A DNA stretch of 64,000 nt from an uncultured Collinsella sp. (GTDB lineage Bacteria; Actinomycetota; Coriobacteriia; Coriobacteriales; Coriobacteriaceae): contig UQOY01000005.1 of assembly GCA_900542825.1 (NCBI GenBank), forward strand, positions 97,954 through 161,953, read 5' to 3'. The notes under the pieces were generated by a model. That model was given only the letters and a program-made list of their open reading frames with translations, did no database searches and was not told the origin of the DNA. How positions within the stretch are numbered: position 1 is the first letter of the stretch; each line of letters begins with the position of its first letter. Below are positions 47,637-56,310 of this stretch, one piece after another. The position numbers were made by a program, and so were the translations under genes.

Positions 47637-48325
47637 ATCAGCTCCAGTACACCCAAGATAATCGGTTGATGAAGCAGGTAGAACGGCAGTGCATGGCGTC
47701 CGAGGCTCGCGAGCGCCGGGATGGGATTCGCATAGACCCATGCTGGCGCTTCACGGTTTGCTTTTTGTGCCGTGCGGGCGGCAAAGAAGCCTGTGAGGTA
47801 CATAAATAAGAAGGGTATAAGCGGATAGTAATCACCGGAGACAAAGTCTGGACCTGGGAAACCTAGCCAAGCTAGATAGGGGATAGGGTAGACCGCTTTA
47901 GGAATGCTCCAGGTACAGGCAAAGAGTATGAGGCAAATCGCTATACCCCATACTGCCGGCACCCTATCGAGAACCGGGCGCGCGAGCGCGACAATGGCGG
48001 TGCACGCCGCCATGCAGAAAATGATGCCGAAGTTCACCGAGTCATCGACTGAGACGAGCGTCGTTGCGACCCATACAACTAAAGCGGCAACGGTATATTT
48101 GGCGGCACGCTTGATGTTGTTACGCGAGAGGGTGCACATCCAGCCGGCAATAAATAAAAATACCCAACTGATGCTGGCGCGCCAGATGTCCTGGAAGATG
48201 GTCTGGGTAAACCAAGGCATGTTCCAGCCATATAGGTAAGCAAGATCGTAGCAGGCATGAAATCCCGCCATCGAGAGCATGGTAAACCCGCGAATGGTAT
48301 CAAAGACGTTGATACGTTTTTGCAT
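47621..48325 (-). CDS. DUF1624-type (HGSNAT-like) membrane acyltransferase homologue
   Basis: Integral membrane protein of 234 residues with about six to seven hydrophobic segments. The N-terminus RINVFDTIRGFTMLSMAGFH matches the DUF1624/heparan-alpha-glucosaminide acetyltransferase catalytic domain, with conserved histidines in FH and LLHQPIILG near the end. The substrate is unknown. Its ATG overlaps the lexA stop (TAATG on the minus strand), so it is probably the second gene of the lexA transcript and may be induced by DNA damage. The 3' end overlaps hflX. Confidence 0.75.
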   Translation of the reverse strand: MQKRINVFDTIRGFTMLSMAGFHACYDLAYLYGWNMPWFTQTIFQDIWRASISWVFLFIAGWMCTLSRNNIKRAAKYTVAALVVWVATTLVSVDDSVNFGIIFCMAACTAIVALARPVLDRVPAVWGIAICLILFACTWSIPKAVYPIPYLAWLGFPGPDFVSGDYYPLIPFLFMYLTGFFAARTAQKANREAPAWVYANPIPALASLGRHALPFYLLHQPIILGVLELIYSVR

Positions 48326-48969
48326 TACGAGAACCGGCGCATCAAACCGACGACCTTGCCCAGAATCGTGGGATTTGTCGCGTAGATGGGCTCCATGGTG
48401 TCGTTTTCGGGCTGCAGGCGAACGCGCCCCTGCTCCTTGTAGAACGTTTTGACTGTTGCGGAGCCATCGATCATGGCCACGACAATCTCGCCATTCATAG
48501 CGCTCTTCTGCTCGCGAACGATGATGTAGTCGCCGTTATAGATACCGACGTTAATCATCGAATTTCCGTGGACCTCGAGGATAAAGGACCCCTGGTCCGT
48601 TGCGATCTCGGTTGGGATGGTAAAGGTGTCCTCGATATTCTGCTCGGCAAGGATGGGAATCCCTGCAGCGACACGGCCTACGAGAGGCAGCGATACAGTG
48701 CCGCGGGGCGCCGTGGGCTCATCGGACTTTGAGATGGAGACGGAAGATCCGTCTTCGTCAAAGAGTTCAAGGGCGCGAGGCTTGGTTGCGTCACGCTTGA
48801 GCAGGCCTCGCGCTTCGAGCGCGGAGAGATGCGCATGTACAGTACTGGGGGAGGAAAGGCCCACAGCCGAAGCCATCTCGCGCACACTGGGCGGATAGCC
48901 CTTCTCCTGCTGATATTCCTTGATGAAGTCGTAAATTTGCTGCTGACGCTTGGTAATTTTGCGAGCCAT
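48325..48969 (-). CDS. lexA: SOS repressor LexA
   Basis: Represses DNA-damage genes and cleaves itself when RecA filaments form. It has 214 residues. N-terminal winged helix (1-70, YPPSVREMASAVGLSSPSTV), cleavage site Ala102-Gly103 in VAAGIPIL, catalytic Ser137 (GNSMINVG) and Lys174 (ATVKTFYK). Three SOS-like boxes lie in the 165 bp between it and the divergent LysM gene. GAGGA lies upstream of the start. Confidence 0.97.
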   Translation of the reverse strand: MARKITKRQQQIYDFIKEYQQEKGYPPSVREMASAVGLSSPSTVHAHLSALEARGLLKRDATKPRALELFDEDGSSVSISKSDEPTAPRGTVSLPLVGRVAAGIPILAEQNIEDTFTIPTEIATDQGSFILEVHGNSMINVGIYNGDYIIVREQKSAMNGEIVVAMIDGSATVKTFYKEQGRVRLQPENDTMEPIYATNPTILGKVVGLMRRFS

Positions 48970-48995
48970 CAGGGGGGTTCCTCTCTACCCATATC

Positions 48996-49007
48996 AAACA
49001 AATGTTC
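48996..49007. promoter_or_regulatory. Imperfect LexA box near lexA
   Basis: AAACAAATGTTC, one mismatch from GAAC-N4-GTTC, 27 bp upstream of the lexA start; fits autoregulation. Confidence 0.55.
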
Positions 49008-49016
49008 TATTTTTGC

Positions 49017-49044
49017 TTGACAGGAACAACTGTTCGAAGATAAT
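49017..49044 (+). promoter_or_regulatory. Promoter of the LysM (YneA-like) gene
   Basis: TTGACA (49017-49022), a 16-bp spacer and GATAAT (49039-49044). An exact LexA box occupies the spacer, the same design as at recA. Confidence 0.8.
49024..49035. promoter_or_regulatory. LexA operator between lexA and the LysM gene
   Basis: GAACAACTGTTC, an exact GAAC-N4-GTTC match, inside the LysM-gene promoter spacer. Confidence 0.88.
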
Positions 49045-49051
49045 AATAACC

Positions 49052-49063
49052 GAACACTCGTTC
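49052..49063. promoter_or_regulatory. Second LexA operator in the lexA/LysM region
   Basis: GAACACTCGTTC, an exact GAAC-N4-GTTC match just downstream of the LysM-gene -10 box, 28 bp from the first box. Confidence 0.82.
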
Positions 49064-49134
49064 CCGCGCTAGACTTTTTTGTCCCCGCGGCTTGATAAAA
49101 CAGTTCTCGTCAAAACAAACGAGAGGAGAACAGA

Positions 49135-49584
49135 ATGAACGCAGCGGATATGGTCCAGGGAAACCTCGCTCTTAAGCTCGAGGCGCCCACCACGCCTGCC
49201 TTTACGGTCGTGAAGGGCGGACGCTCTCATTTTCAGGCCGTTGCCACTAAGCCCGTTCGCACCCAGCGTGCGTTCGTTGCTTCGGCTCCTGTTGCCCTGA
49301 AGGCCTCGACGATCGTTGCTGTAGCCGTAGCGTTTACCCTGTTCTTCGTGCTTGCCACGTCAGTTTTTTCTGCTCGTCACGCAGCATATGCCGATTCCGT
49401 AGCTAACGTTACCTACGAGACGGTTCGTGTGCAGTCCGGCGATTCCCTGTGGTCGCTTGCCCAGGAGCATCCCATCGATGGCCTTTCCACGCAGGAGACT
49501 TCCGACATGATTCGTAGCGTCAATCACCTCGATCGCGGCTCACTTGATGCTGGTGCAGTTCTGAAAGTTCCGGCTCGTTCGTAA
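49135..49584 (+). CDS. LysM membrane protein, probable SOS cell-division suppressor (YneA-like)
   Basis: Protein of 149 residues: a poorly conserved N-terminal cytoplasmic part (1-55), one membrane helix (about 58-80), then a LysM domain (about 95-146, VQSGDSLWSLAQEHP and LDAGAVLKVP). YneA in Bacillus and Rv2719c in mycobacteria share the arrangement of a membrane or secreted LysM protein divergent from lexA and delay division during DNA damage. The exact SOS boxes in its promoter support that role here; direct homology by sequence is weak. ATG follows GAGAGGAG; nrdR follows. Confidence 0.8.
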   Translation: MNAADMVQGNLALKLEAPTTPAFTVVKGGRSHFQAVATKPVRTQRAFVASAPVALKASTIVAVAVAFTLFFVLATSVFSARHAAYADSVANVTYETVRVQSGDSLWSLAQEHPIDGLSTQETSDMIRSVNHLDRGSLDAGAVLKVPARS

Positions 49585-49635
49585 GATTTCGGCTCGGTCG
49601 CATGGTACCCTTGTTATCGTTTAAGAGGAGGTACC

Positions 49636-50079
49636 ATGCGCTGTCCCAAATGCGGCAAGGCACATACCCGCGTTGTCGATTCCCGTATGCAGGAATCGAA
49701 CAACACTATCAAGCGTCGTCGCGAGTGTTGTTCCTGCAATTATCGTTTTACGACGTTCGAGCGCTGCGAAGATCCCATCGAGGTCATTAAATCCGATGGA
49801 TCAAAGCAGCGGTTCGATCGCAACAAGCTGCTGGTCGGCCTGATGCGCGCCACGATTAAGCGCGATATCGACACGAAAAAGCTCAACGAGATCATCGATG
49901 ATATCGAGGTGGAGCTACGTTCCCGTACGCTGACGGCCGTTACGTCCCATGAACTCGGCAATATGGTGCTTAAGCGCCTGGCCAAGATCGACAAGGTTGC
50001 CTACATTCGCTTTGCCTCCGTCTATCGCGATTTCAAAGATGTCGATGAGTTTTTGCAAGAGCTAGACAAGCTAAGGTGA
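49636..50079 (+). CDS. nrdR: Transcriptional repressor NrdR
   Basis: ATP/dATP-sensing repressor of ribonucleotide reductase genes. It has 147 residues: N-terminal zinc ribbon (CPKCGK, then [14 protein letters not shown]) and an ATP-cone domain ([20 protein letters not shown]). ATG 49636 follows AAGAGGAGG. The LysM-nrdR order matches mycobacteria. It and dut (dUTP removal) are both nucleotide-pool genes next to the SOS cluster. Confidence 0.96.
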   Translation: MRCPKCGKAHTRVVDSRMQESNNTIKRRRECCSCNYRFTTFERCEDPIEVIKSDGSKQRFDRNKLLVGLMRATIKRDIDTKKLNEIIDDIEVELRSRTLTAVTSHELGNMVLKRLAKIDKVAYIRFASVYRDFKDVDEFLQELDKLR

Positions 50080-50083
50080 TTTC

Positions 50084-50527
50084 ATGTCCAACATTACCGT
50101 TAACATTAAGCGTCTCGATCCCACGGTCGAGCTTCCCAAATACGCTCATCCCACGGATGCCGGTCTTGACCTCCGTGCCAACGAAGACTGCACCCTCAAA
50201 CCCTTTGAGCGACGTTTGGTCTCCACTGGCTTGGCCATTGCACTGCCCGATGGCTACGCCGGCTTTGTCCAACCTCGCAGCGGCCTAGCCATTAAGCAGG
50301 GCCTGTCTATAGTCAACACGCCCGGCCTCATCGACGCTCACTATCGAGGAGAGCTCAAAGTCATCCTCATTAACCTGGATCCCACCAACAATATCCAGAT
50401 CAACAAAGGCGACCGCATCGCCCAGCTCGTCATCCAAGAAGTCCCCACGGTCAATCTCGTAGAAGTAGACGAACTAGACGAAACCGACCGAGGCAACGGA
50501 GGTTTCGGTTCCAGCGGCGTCGCCTAG
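50084..50527 (+). CDS. dut: dUTP diphosphatase
   Basis: Hydrolyses dUTP to dUMP, keeping uracil out of DNA. It has 147 residues, trimeric type. Motifs in order: [45 protein letters not shown] and the C-terminal arm [10 protein letters not shown]. It starts 4 bp after nrdR. A long terminator hairpin lies 150 bp downstream, beyond a repeat element. Confidence 0.96.
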   Translation: MSNITVNIKRLDPTVELPKYAHPTDAGLDLRANEDCTLKPFERRLVSTGLAIALPDGYAGFVQPRSGLAIKQGLSIVNTPGLIDAHYRGELKVILINLDPTNNIQINKGDRIAQLVIQEVPTVNLVEVDELDETDRGNGGFGSSGVA

Positions 50528-50543
50528 GGACGCTCGTATCCCT

Positions 50544-50646
50544 CCCGCCCGGGGCTTACCTATATCATTCCATGCTCAAACATTCTCGCGTCGCTTCGCT
50601 CGCTGCGAAACTGCGCGTGGAACGATATGTGTGAGAGGCAGGCGGG
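50544..50646 (+). repeat. Structured ~103-bp element, copy A
   Basis: Core 50562-50628 reads ATATCATTCCATGCTC at its left and GCGTGGAACGATAT at its right, which pair; outer CCCGCC/GGCGGG also pair. The core shares CATGCTCAAACATTCTCGC and TGCGAAACTGCGCGTGG with the reverse complement of copy B. Confidence 0.75.
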
Positions 50647-50677
50647 CGGCTACTCGCTTGAAAAATATTTACATTCT

Positions 50678-50732
50678 AGTAGGCCAATGCGACAAAGGAA
50701 CTATCCCTTTGTCGCATTGGCCTACTGTTTTT
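50678..50732 (+). terminator. Long terminator hairpin between dut and the convergent gene
   Basis: A perfect 21-bp stem (50678-50698 with 50706-50726) with a 7-base loop and a TTTTT tail on the plus strand. It probably ends dut transcription and may act on both strands. Confidence 0.88.
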
Positions 50733-50803
50733 AGATTTTCCGGTTTCGCCTTTGCAGGTTCTAGTGGTGGGGAATCTAGTATAGCTGCTAGTACGTAAAC
50801 GCA

Positions 50804-50907
50804 GCTTACCTGTGGGAGGCCCCTATATATCGTCCCACGCGCAGTTTCGCAGCGAAGCGAGAATGTTTGAGCATGGGATGATATATAGGGGCCTCCTGCA
50901 GGTAAGC
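50804..50907 (-). repeat. Structured ~104-bp element, copy B
   Basis: A long hairpin: GCTTACCTG/CAGGTAAGC at the ends, then GGAGGCCCCTATATATC with its complement, then the shared core. Where copy A has TTCCA/TGGAA, copy B has TCCCA/TGGGA, a compensated pair change. Confidence 0.78.
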
Positions 50908-50920
50908 GGACATTAAGACG

Positions 50921-52222
50921 CTAGCGGATATGCGCAGGTTTTTCGCCCCAGTAGAAACGGCAGAAGGCTCGCTTGCGCTTTTGGGGTTTGCCTGCAAGCT
51001 CCATGGTTGCGATGGCTATGTCCTCGGCTGCGTGTGGACGACGCAGCACTTCGCCGTTAATGAGCAGTGCCTTGAGCGACTCCGGATGATCGTGGAGATG
51101 GCGCAGTGTCACGATGAGCTCGCGTGCGGTGGTGACATGCATGCTGGCGCCCATGCCGGTGAGCATGGTGGTGTTGGCCTTTTCCTGGCCATAGGACTTG
51201 CCCAGTAGAATCATCGGCAGGTGTGCGCAGAGGCATTCGGTAACAGTGAGTCCGCCCGATTTGAGAATTGCCAGATCGCAGCCGTGCATAAGCGCTGCCA
51301 TGTCATCGACATAGTCAAGAACCGTAACGTTCTCGAGTTTCATGGCATCGAAGAGCGTCTTCAACCGAGCGGCATACTCCACGTCCTTGCCCGGCAAAAA
51401 GACGAAGTGCATGTCCTCGAAGCTGCGCAGGAAGGGGAGTGTGTGGTCCATCGCCGCACGAAAGCGAACGTACGGTTGAGGCAAGCTGGCGCCGGCCATC
51501 ACCAGCACAATGGTCTTGTCGGTGGGGAGATTGAACTTCTTGAGTTCTTCCTCGCGATTGTAGTCCGTATCAAACCCGGCGCGAATGGGGATGCCGGTAA
51601 TGCGGATCTTTGCCTCGGGAACCTTGCGGGGGCGGAGTGTCTCGGCCATAAACTCGTTTGCCACACAGAATAGGTCGGTGTCCTTATGGGGCCACCAACC
51701 CTCGACCTCGTAATCGGTCGGTACGCAAATGACGGGATAGTCGATGCCCGTAATGACGCGCGCGCCGACGGCGACGTTGGCTGCCGTGATATGCGTGGCG
51801 ACCACGGCAATGGGCCTACGAGTCCGAACGTATTCGTTAAATGCGGGGAACATGATGCGCGACCATGCCGTACCGCCGCCCCAAAGCAAGTGCCCGGTAA
51901 GGGTATAACGCCAGGTCAAGTCATAAATTGGGCGAGTGGCGCCGGTAAACGAGGCGGCCGTTTTGTTGCCGTCGAATTTTATGCGTCCAAAATCAAGGAT
52001 ATCGAGCACTTCAATCTCAACATCCTCGGGGATACCATTGGTGCTGCGGATGAGGTCGAATGCCTGCGCAATCGCATTTGCGGCGGCCTTGTGGCCTGAG
52101 CCGACCGAGGCGTGCACGATGGTCACGAGAGGTTTTTGCTGAGCCAAGAGCGTGGTTTGTTCCGATTGGGGAGTGCTGTGCGTGAGCAGGGGAGCGTCGT
52201 CGCTCGTCTGCGTCTGATCCAT
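50921..52222 (-). CDS. MGDG synthase/UgtP-type glycolipid glycosyltransferase
   Basis: GT28-like glycosyltransferase of 433 residues that probably adds hexose to diacylglycerol at the membrane to make glycolipids or lipoteichoic-acid anchors. N-terminal signature VHASVGSGHKAAANAI near residue 36; C-terminal sugar-nucleotide region LAILKSGGLTVTECLCAHLP. It is MurG-related, but the SVGSGH motif points to the plant-MGDG-synthase/UgtP group. GGGGAG precedes its ATG. Substrate and sugar are not determined. Confidence 0.8.
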   Translation of the reverse strand: MDQTQTSDDAPLLTHSTPQSEQTTLLAQQKPLVTIVHASVGSGHKAAANAIAQAFDLIRSTNGIPEDVEIEVLDILDFGRIKFDGNKTAASFTGATRPIYDLTWRYTLTGHLLWGGGTAWSRIMFPAFNEYVRTRRPIAVVATHITAANVAVGARVITGIDYPVICVPTDYEVEGWWPHKDTDLFCVANEFMAETLRPRKVPEAKIRITGIPIRAGFDTDYNREEELKKFNLPTDKTIVLVMAGASLPQPYVRFRAAMDHTLPFLRSFEDMHFVFLPGKDVEYAARLKTLFDAMKLENVTVLDYVDDMAALMHGCDLAILKSGGLTVTECLCAHLPMILLGKSYGQEKANTTMLTGMGASMHVTTARELIVTLRHLHDHPESLKALLINGEVLRRPHAAEDIAIATMELAGKPQKRKRAFCRFYWGEKPAHIR

Positions 52223-52339
52223 CGATATCTCCCCTTCATCTTTGTTTCACAGAGAATCATTGTAGTGCATGAGTGTCACGTTCGCATAAATTTGGGTATG
52301 AGCGCAAAGAACGCCAATCTTTCGACAGGAGGTCTCTTC

Positions 52340-53278
52340 ATGACTACTCATCAGCCGATCGATGTTGCGATTATCGGTGGCGGCCCTGCGGGCTATGCTG
52401 CAGCCATTTACGCGGCGCGTGCCAACCTAACGACGACCGTGATTGAACAGGGCATGTCGGGAGGACAGATCGCCACAACCAATGAGGTCGAGAACTATCC
52501 GGGCATTCCGCTCTTAAGCGGTGCCGAGCTTGGCGAGCGTTTTCAGCAACATGCAGAGGGTCTGGGAGCGCAGGTTACATGGAGCATGGTGACGGGCATC
52601 GATTACGATGCTGATGCGGCGCTGTTTACGGTGCATCACGATACGGGCGATACGCTGGCCTCGAGCGTTATCGCTTGCATGGGTGCCACGTCGCGATCTG
52701 CTGGTTTTGTTGGCGAGGATACGTATCGCGGTCGTGGCGTTTCGTATTGCGCGACGTGCGATGGCATGTTCTTTCGTGGCAAGCAGGTTTTTGTCATTGG
52801 CGGCGGCAATGCCGCCTGCGAGGAAGCTCTGTTCTTGTCGGAAATCGCCAACAGCGTGACCATCGTCTTGCGCCGCGATCAGTTCCGTGCCCCCGATGGC
52901 GTGGTTCAAAAGGTGCTCGCAAAAGATAATATTTCAGTTAGGTACCAAACTAGTATCGTTGAACTATCGGGCGAGGCCATGCCCACGACTATCACGTTTA
53001 AGGACAATGCAACCGGTGGCACCTATTCCGAGTCCTTTGATCCTGGCTCGTTTGGCATCTTTATTTTTGCTGGCACGCAGCCCCATACCGAGCTAGTTGA
53101 GCATCTGGTGGATCTGGCGCCCGACGGCGGTATTTTGACCGACGAATCGATGGCCACCCGCACGCCTGGCTTATTTGCTGCCGGCGATATCCGTTCCAAG
53201 CGTTTACGCCAAGTTGTGACCGCTGTATCGGACGGAGCCATAGCGGCTACCAGCGCATACGCTTTCTTACGCGGATAA
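52340..53278 (+). CDS. trxB: Thioredoxin reductase
   Basis: FAD/NADPH disulfide reductase. It has 312 residues: FAD-binding IIGGGPAGYAAAIYAARA near 10, redox-active CATC near residue 135, NAD(P)-binding FVIGGGNAACEEA, and the C-terminal FAD motif LFAAGDIR. ATG 52340 follows CAGGAGG. No thioredoxin gene is adjacent. The frame is open for 76 codons upstream, but these overlap the divergent gene and are not family-like. Confidence 0.94.
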   Translation: MTTHQPIDVAIIGGGPAGYAAAIYAARANLTTTVIEQGMSGGQIATTNEVENYPGIPLLSGAELGERFQQHAEGLGAQVTWSMVTGIDYDADAALFTVHHDTGDTLASSVIACMGATSRSAGFVGEDTYRGRGVSYCATCDGMFFRGKQVFVIGGGNAACEEALFLSEIANSVTIVLRRDQFRAPDGVVQKVLAKDNISVRYQTSIVELSGEAMPTTITFKDNATGGTYSESFDPGSFGIFIFAGTQPHTELVEHLVDLAPDGGILTDESMATRTPGLFAAGDIRSKRLRQVVTAVSDGAIAATSAYAFLRG

Positions 53279-53320
53279 GTACGATAATATATCTTATGTA
53301 AGGTTGCTATCTTTAAACAT

Positions 53321-53362
53321 AGCGGTTGGACAGTGCATCAATGTGCCGTCCAACCGCTTTTA
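53321..53362 (+). terminator. Rho-independent terminator after trxB
   Basis: An 11-bp stem AGCGGTTGGAC/GTCCAACCGCT with a T-tract, 42 bp past the trxB stop. Confidence 0.85.
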
Positions 53363-53432
53363 CTTTGCGGCTATGTGGTATGCAAAACTAGATAATCTAG
53401 AATACAATATTGAAAACGAACGGAGGCATCAT

Positions 53433-54044
53433 ATGAATCACGTTAAACATGTCATTCCGATGTCCGATACGTCGGATAGCATTAGCCCAGAGGATATTCA
53501 GCCCACGGTGCTACCTGATGCATTTATACAGTCTGATATTGTCCGCAAACTCAATACACTCTGTTTGCCGCGCTATGACCAGTTGCCGAATGTAACGCTC
53601 TACCGTGACCAGGTCATTGAGTACATCGAACTGTGGATGGAGCCGCTTTCAATTTGCGTGGAACAGCCTGTTATTACGCCATCGATGATCAATAACTACG
53701 TAAAGGTCGGCCTCGTTCCCGCTCCGGTTAAAAAGCAGTATGGCCGTGAGCAGATTGCGCGTCTCATCGCTATTTGTATCTTTAAGCAGGTGCTGCCCAT
53801 CGCTGCGGTTCAGGCGCTCTTTAACATTCAGCGCCTGAGCTACGATGCACCGACCGCCTTTGATTATGTGATCGATCAGCTCGAGGCATCGATTCGCGCG
53901 GCTTTTTCCATTGAGCAGGTTCCCGTACCCGATACGGCTCATCAGGTCACACGCGAGTCGCTGCTCGTGCGCAGCACGGTATCGTCTTTTGTATCGAAGG
54001 CGTATCTAATGAGCTACCTAAAGTTCAATGGGTTTAATAGCTAA
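53433..54044 (+). CDS. DUF1836-family protein
   Basis: Protein of 203 residues. The middle part (about 65-170) has the DUF1836 pattern: YIELWMEPLSICVEQPVITP, MINNYVKVGLVPAPVKKQYG, REQIARLIAICIFKQVLPI. The segment around TPSMINNYVKVGLV resembles a MerR-like helix-turn-helix, so DNA binding is possible. Function unknown. ATG 53433 follows CGGAGG; a CTAGATAATCTAG palindrome and TACAAT lie just upstream. Confidence 0.75.
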   Translation: MNHVKHVIPMSDTSDSISPEDIQPTVLPDAFIQSDIVRKLNTLCLPRYDQLPNVTLYRDQVIEYIELWMEPLSICVEQPVITPSMINNYVKVGLVPAPVKKQYGREQIARLIAICIFKQVLPIAAVQALFNIQRLSYDAPTAFDYVIDQLEASIRAAFSIEQVPVPDTAHQVTRESLLVRSTVSSFVSKAYLMSYLKFNGFNS

Positions 54045-54058
54045 CCGACGTATAAGAA

Positions 54059-54105
54059 GGGCGGGGCAAAGAGTCATCAGGCACTTTGCCCCGCCCGTGT
54101 TTTTG
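54059..54105 (+). terminator. Terminator between the DUF1836 gene and convergent degV
   Basis: A perfect 13-bp stem (GGGCGGGGCAAAG and complement) followed by GTGTTTTTG. Confidence 0.85.
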
Positions 54106-54117
54106 TTTAGTTGGACG

Positions 54118-54984
54118 TTATCGGCCCGAAGCCACGCCCATGCCGTAGCCGATAATGAGCCCGTGCATCTCGGCATAGTATGAATCCAGTCCGTTGCAGG
54201 GCATGATGATGGTCTTGGAGCCGGGCCAATGCTCCACGATGCGGCTGGCAAGTGCCTGGGCGCCCGCCTCATTCTCGACATGGTCGATGACGACATCGCC
54301 GCCGGTGAAGCCCTCGACCTCCATAGTGTCGACAATCTTGCCAAGCATCTTCTTTTCGCCACGGGTGTGACCAACGAGCTTAATCTCCCCCGCCTCGCTT
54401 GCTGTGCCTAAAACTCGAATGTTGAGTTTATTGGCGATGACCCCGGCTGCCTTGGGAATACGTCCGGCCTTGGCGAGATTTTCGTAATTGCACAGGCTAA
54501 AGAGGATCTTGCTGTTCTGCTCCAGCTCATCAAAATAGCTGCAGGCTTCCTCAAATGAAACGTCTGGATTGCTTGCTAGATAGCGGTCGAACAGCAGGAA
54601 GATTAGGTCCATTTTGCCGCCGGCTCCGCGTGAATTGACCAAATGAATCTGACGGTTGGGTTCTTCGGCGAGCACCATGTCACGTGCGGTGGCCGCGGCA
54701 TTGTAACTTCCCGAGACGCCTTCGGAAATGGGCATGCAAATCGTTTTGTCGGCAAGCCTAAAGAGTTCGGTCCACTCGCCTACGCTCGGACAGGCGCTCG
54801 AAGTAGCGCTCGACTCCGCCTGCACGGCGCAATTGAGTTCATGAACATCGAGCGTGAGATCATCGACGAACTCGCGCTCCCCCACTCGAATTTTGAGGGG
54901 TGCAAATGCAAAGGTGGTATGGGGTGCGGTCGGTTGCCAATCGCGGAGGTTGCAGCTCGAATCGGAGATAAGTGCCCAGCTCAT
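54118..54984 (-). CDS. DegV-family fatty acid-binding protein
   Basis: Protein of 288 residues; characterised homologues bind fatty acids (FakB-like) for phosphorylation by a fatty acid kinase. It begins SWALISDSSCNLR, has the family SxACPSVGEW region and MPISEGVSGSYNAAATA, and a C-terminal domain with GLIIGYGMG-like end. The fatty acid kinase FakA is not in the window. Stands alone between terminators. Confidence 0.85.
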   Translation of the reverse strand: MSWALISDSSCNLRDWQPTAPHTTFAFAPLKIRVGEREFVDDLTLDVHELNCAVQAESSATSSACPSVGEWTELFRLADKTICMPISEGVSGSYNAAATARDMVLAEEPNRQIHLVNSRGAGGKMDLIFLLFDRYLASNPDVSFEEACSYFDELEQNSKILFSLCNYENLAKAGRIPKAAGVIANKLNIRVLGTASEAGEIKLVGHTRGEKKMLGKIVDTMEVEGFTGGDVVIDHVENEAGAQALASRIVEHWPGSKTIIMPCNGLDSYYAEMHGLIIGYGMGVASGR

Positions 54985-55097
54985 AGAGGGTCCTTTCTAA
55001 TTGCTTCTCAATCATTATAGCTATCTTGCCCACCGGTGAAACGTGCATCTAGTATTGAAAACTAGCTCATTGGAACCATGTATGGAGCACGGTCACA

Positions 55098-55134
55098 AAT
55101 AAATGAACCTCGCAGCCTAAAGGCCACGAGGTTC
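55098..55134 (-). terminator. Terminator after the NlpC/P60 gene
   Basis: On the minus strand GAACCTCG pairs with CGAGGTTC, followed by ATTTATTTG, 25 bp past the gene's stop. Confidence 0.7.
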
Positions 55135-55159
55135 ACATTCGCTTGCTATACAGAGTGAC

Positions 55160-56278
55160 TTAGTAGCGCACGAAAATGTAGTTGTTGTTCATGCCGGCTG
55201 CGACAGAGCTGATGATAACGCCCGTTTTGTAGTCGGAAGCATGGATCATCTGGCCGCCACCAATATAGATGCCGGTGTGGTAAGAGTTGACCACAACGTC
55301 ACCCGGCTGAGGATCGGAAACGCGCGTCCAACCCATAAACGTGCCGGTGGTGCCCAGACGGCAGTAGCGGCCCGTGAGACAGTAGCTTACAAAACCGGAG
55401 CAGTCAAAGCTGTCCGGTCCAATGCCGCCCCAGGAATAAGCGCAACCAAGCTTGCTGTAGGCGCGCGAAACAACGGAGCCGCCGTCAACAGACTGGCTCG
55501 GTGCGGAAGGCGTCGGAGCCGGAGCGGGCGTCGAGGGCTGCGGCGTAGGAGCAGGAGCGGGAGCGGGCGCAGGCGTGTTGCCACCGTTGTTGGTTGTGCC
55601 GCCGCCATTGTTGGTGTTCTCGGTCGTACCGGCGGTGTCGTTGCTTACCGTGGCCTTTTCGGCTGTGCTGGCATTTATGCCGGCCTGCAGCGCCGCATTG
55701 GCCTCGGCCTCGGCGGCAAGCTCGGCCTGCAGTTGCGAGTCCAGGGAACTGACGACGCTCTGAGCCTCGGCCTGCTGGGCGTTGAGCTCGTCGACTTTCT
55801 TCTGCGTCGCGGCGACGTTCTTCTCCTGTTCGACCTGCTTATCAGTGAGCTGCTGCTTAAGGTCCTTGACATCCTGAATGGTCTGGGCCTGCTTGTCGGA
55901 AACCTTGCCGTAATAGAACAGACGGTTGAGCATGTCGCCCAGATCGTCGACGCCCGTCAGAACCTGAAGGAGACTCAGACCGCCGGTCTTGTACTCACCG
56001 GCAACGTAGCTCGAAAGCTTTGCCTGGCCCTCGGCAATCTCTTGCTGCTTTTGCGTGATCTCGCCTGCAGTCTGATCAAGCTCCTGCGTCTGAGCGGAGA
56101 GTTCTTCATGAATTTGCTGGGTTTGCGTGCCGATCTGCTCGAGTTTGGTACGAGCGGCGGCAAGGTCGGATGCGGTATCGGCATAGGCAGGAGCCGCGAG
56201 GCCCAGGCCCAAAACACAAGCGAGGGTTGCCGTAGCAGCGCAGCGTGCCATGTTTTTGTGCGTGTTTGCTGTGCGCAT
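55160..56278 (-). CDS. Secreted NlpC/P60 peptidoglycan endopeptidase with coiled coil
   Basis: Protein of 372 residues. A signal peptide (about 1-33, ending APAYADT) leads into a Gln-rich coiled coil (about 35-205), a Ser/Thr/Asn then Pro/Ala-rich linker (about 205-265) and a C-terminal NlpC/P60 domain: catalytic Cys293 in DCSGFVSYCL, His334 in HTGIYIGG, His346 in MIHASD. The layout matches RipA/PcsB-type hydrolases that split daughter cells and are activated through the coiled coil. No wall-anchor motif is seen. Confidence 0.9.
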   Translation of the reverse strand: MRTANTHKNMARCAATATLACVLGLGLAAPAYADTASDLAAARTKLEQIGTQTQQIHEELSAQTQELDQTAGEITQKQQEIAEGQAKLSSYVAGEYKTGGLSLLQVLTGVDDLGDMLNRLFYYGKVSDKQAQTIQDVKDLKQQLTDKQVEQEKNVAATQKKVDELNAQQAEAQSVVSSLDSQLQAELAAEAEANAALQAGINASTAEKATVSNDTAGTTENTNNGGGTTNNGGNTPAPAPAPAPTPQPSTPAPAPTPSAPSQSVDGGSVVSRAYSKLGCAYSWGGIGPDSFDCSGFVSYCLTGRYCRLGTTGTFMGWTRVSDPQPGDVVVNSYHTGIYIGGGQMIHASDYKTGVIISSVAAGMNNNYIFVRY

Positions 56279-56310
56279 GGAGCTTCCTTTCCGGTATCTA
56301 AGGGTAGCGG

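Larger units (their letters stand above)
50528..50920. other. Convergent intergenic region with paired structured repeats and terminator
   Basis: No gene is seen. It consists of repeat copy A, a long terminator hairpin and repeat copy B in inverted orientation. Confidence 0.8.

Noticed and set aside
52112..52339. N-terminal extension of thioredoxin reductase
   Set aside because: These codons overlap the divergent glycosyltransferase gene and its promoter; the FAD motif has its normal distance from ATG 52340, which follows a strong ribosome site.
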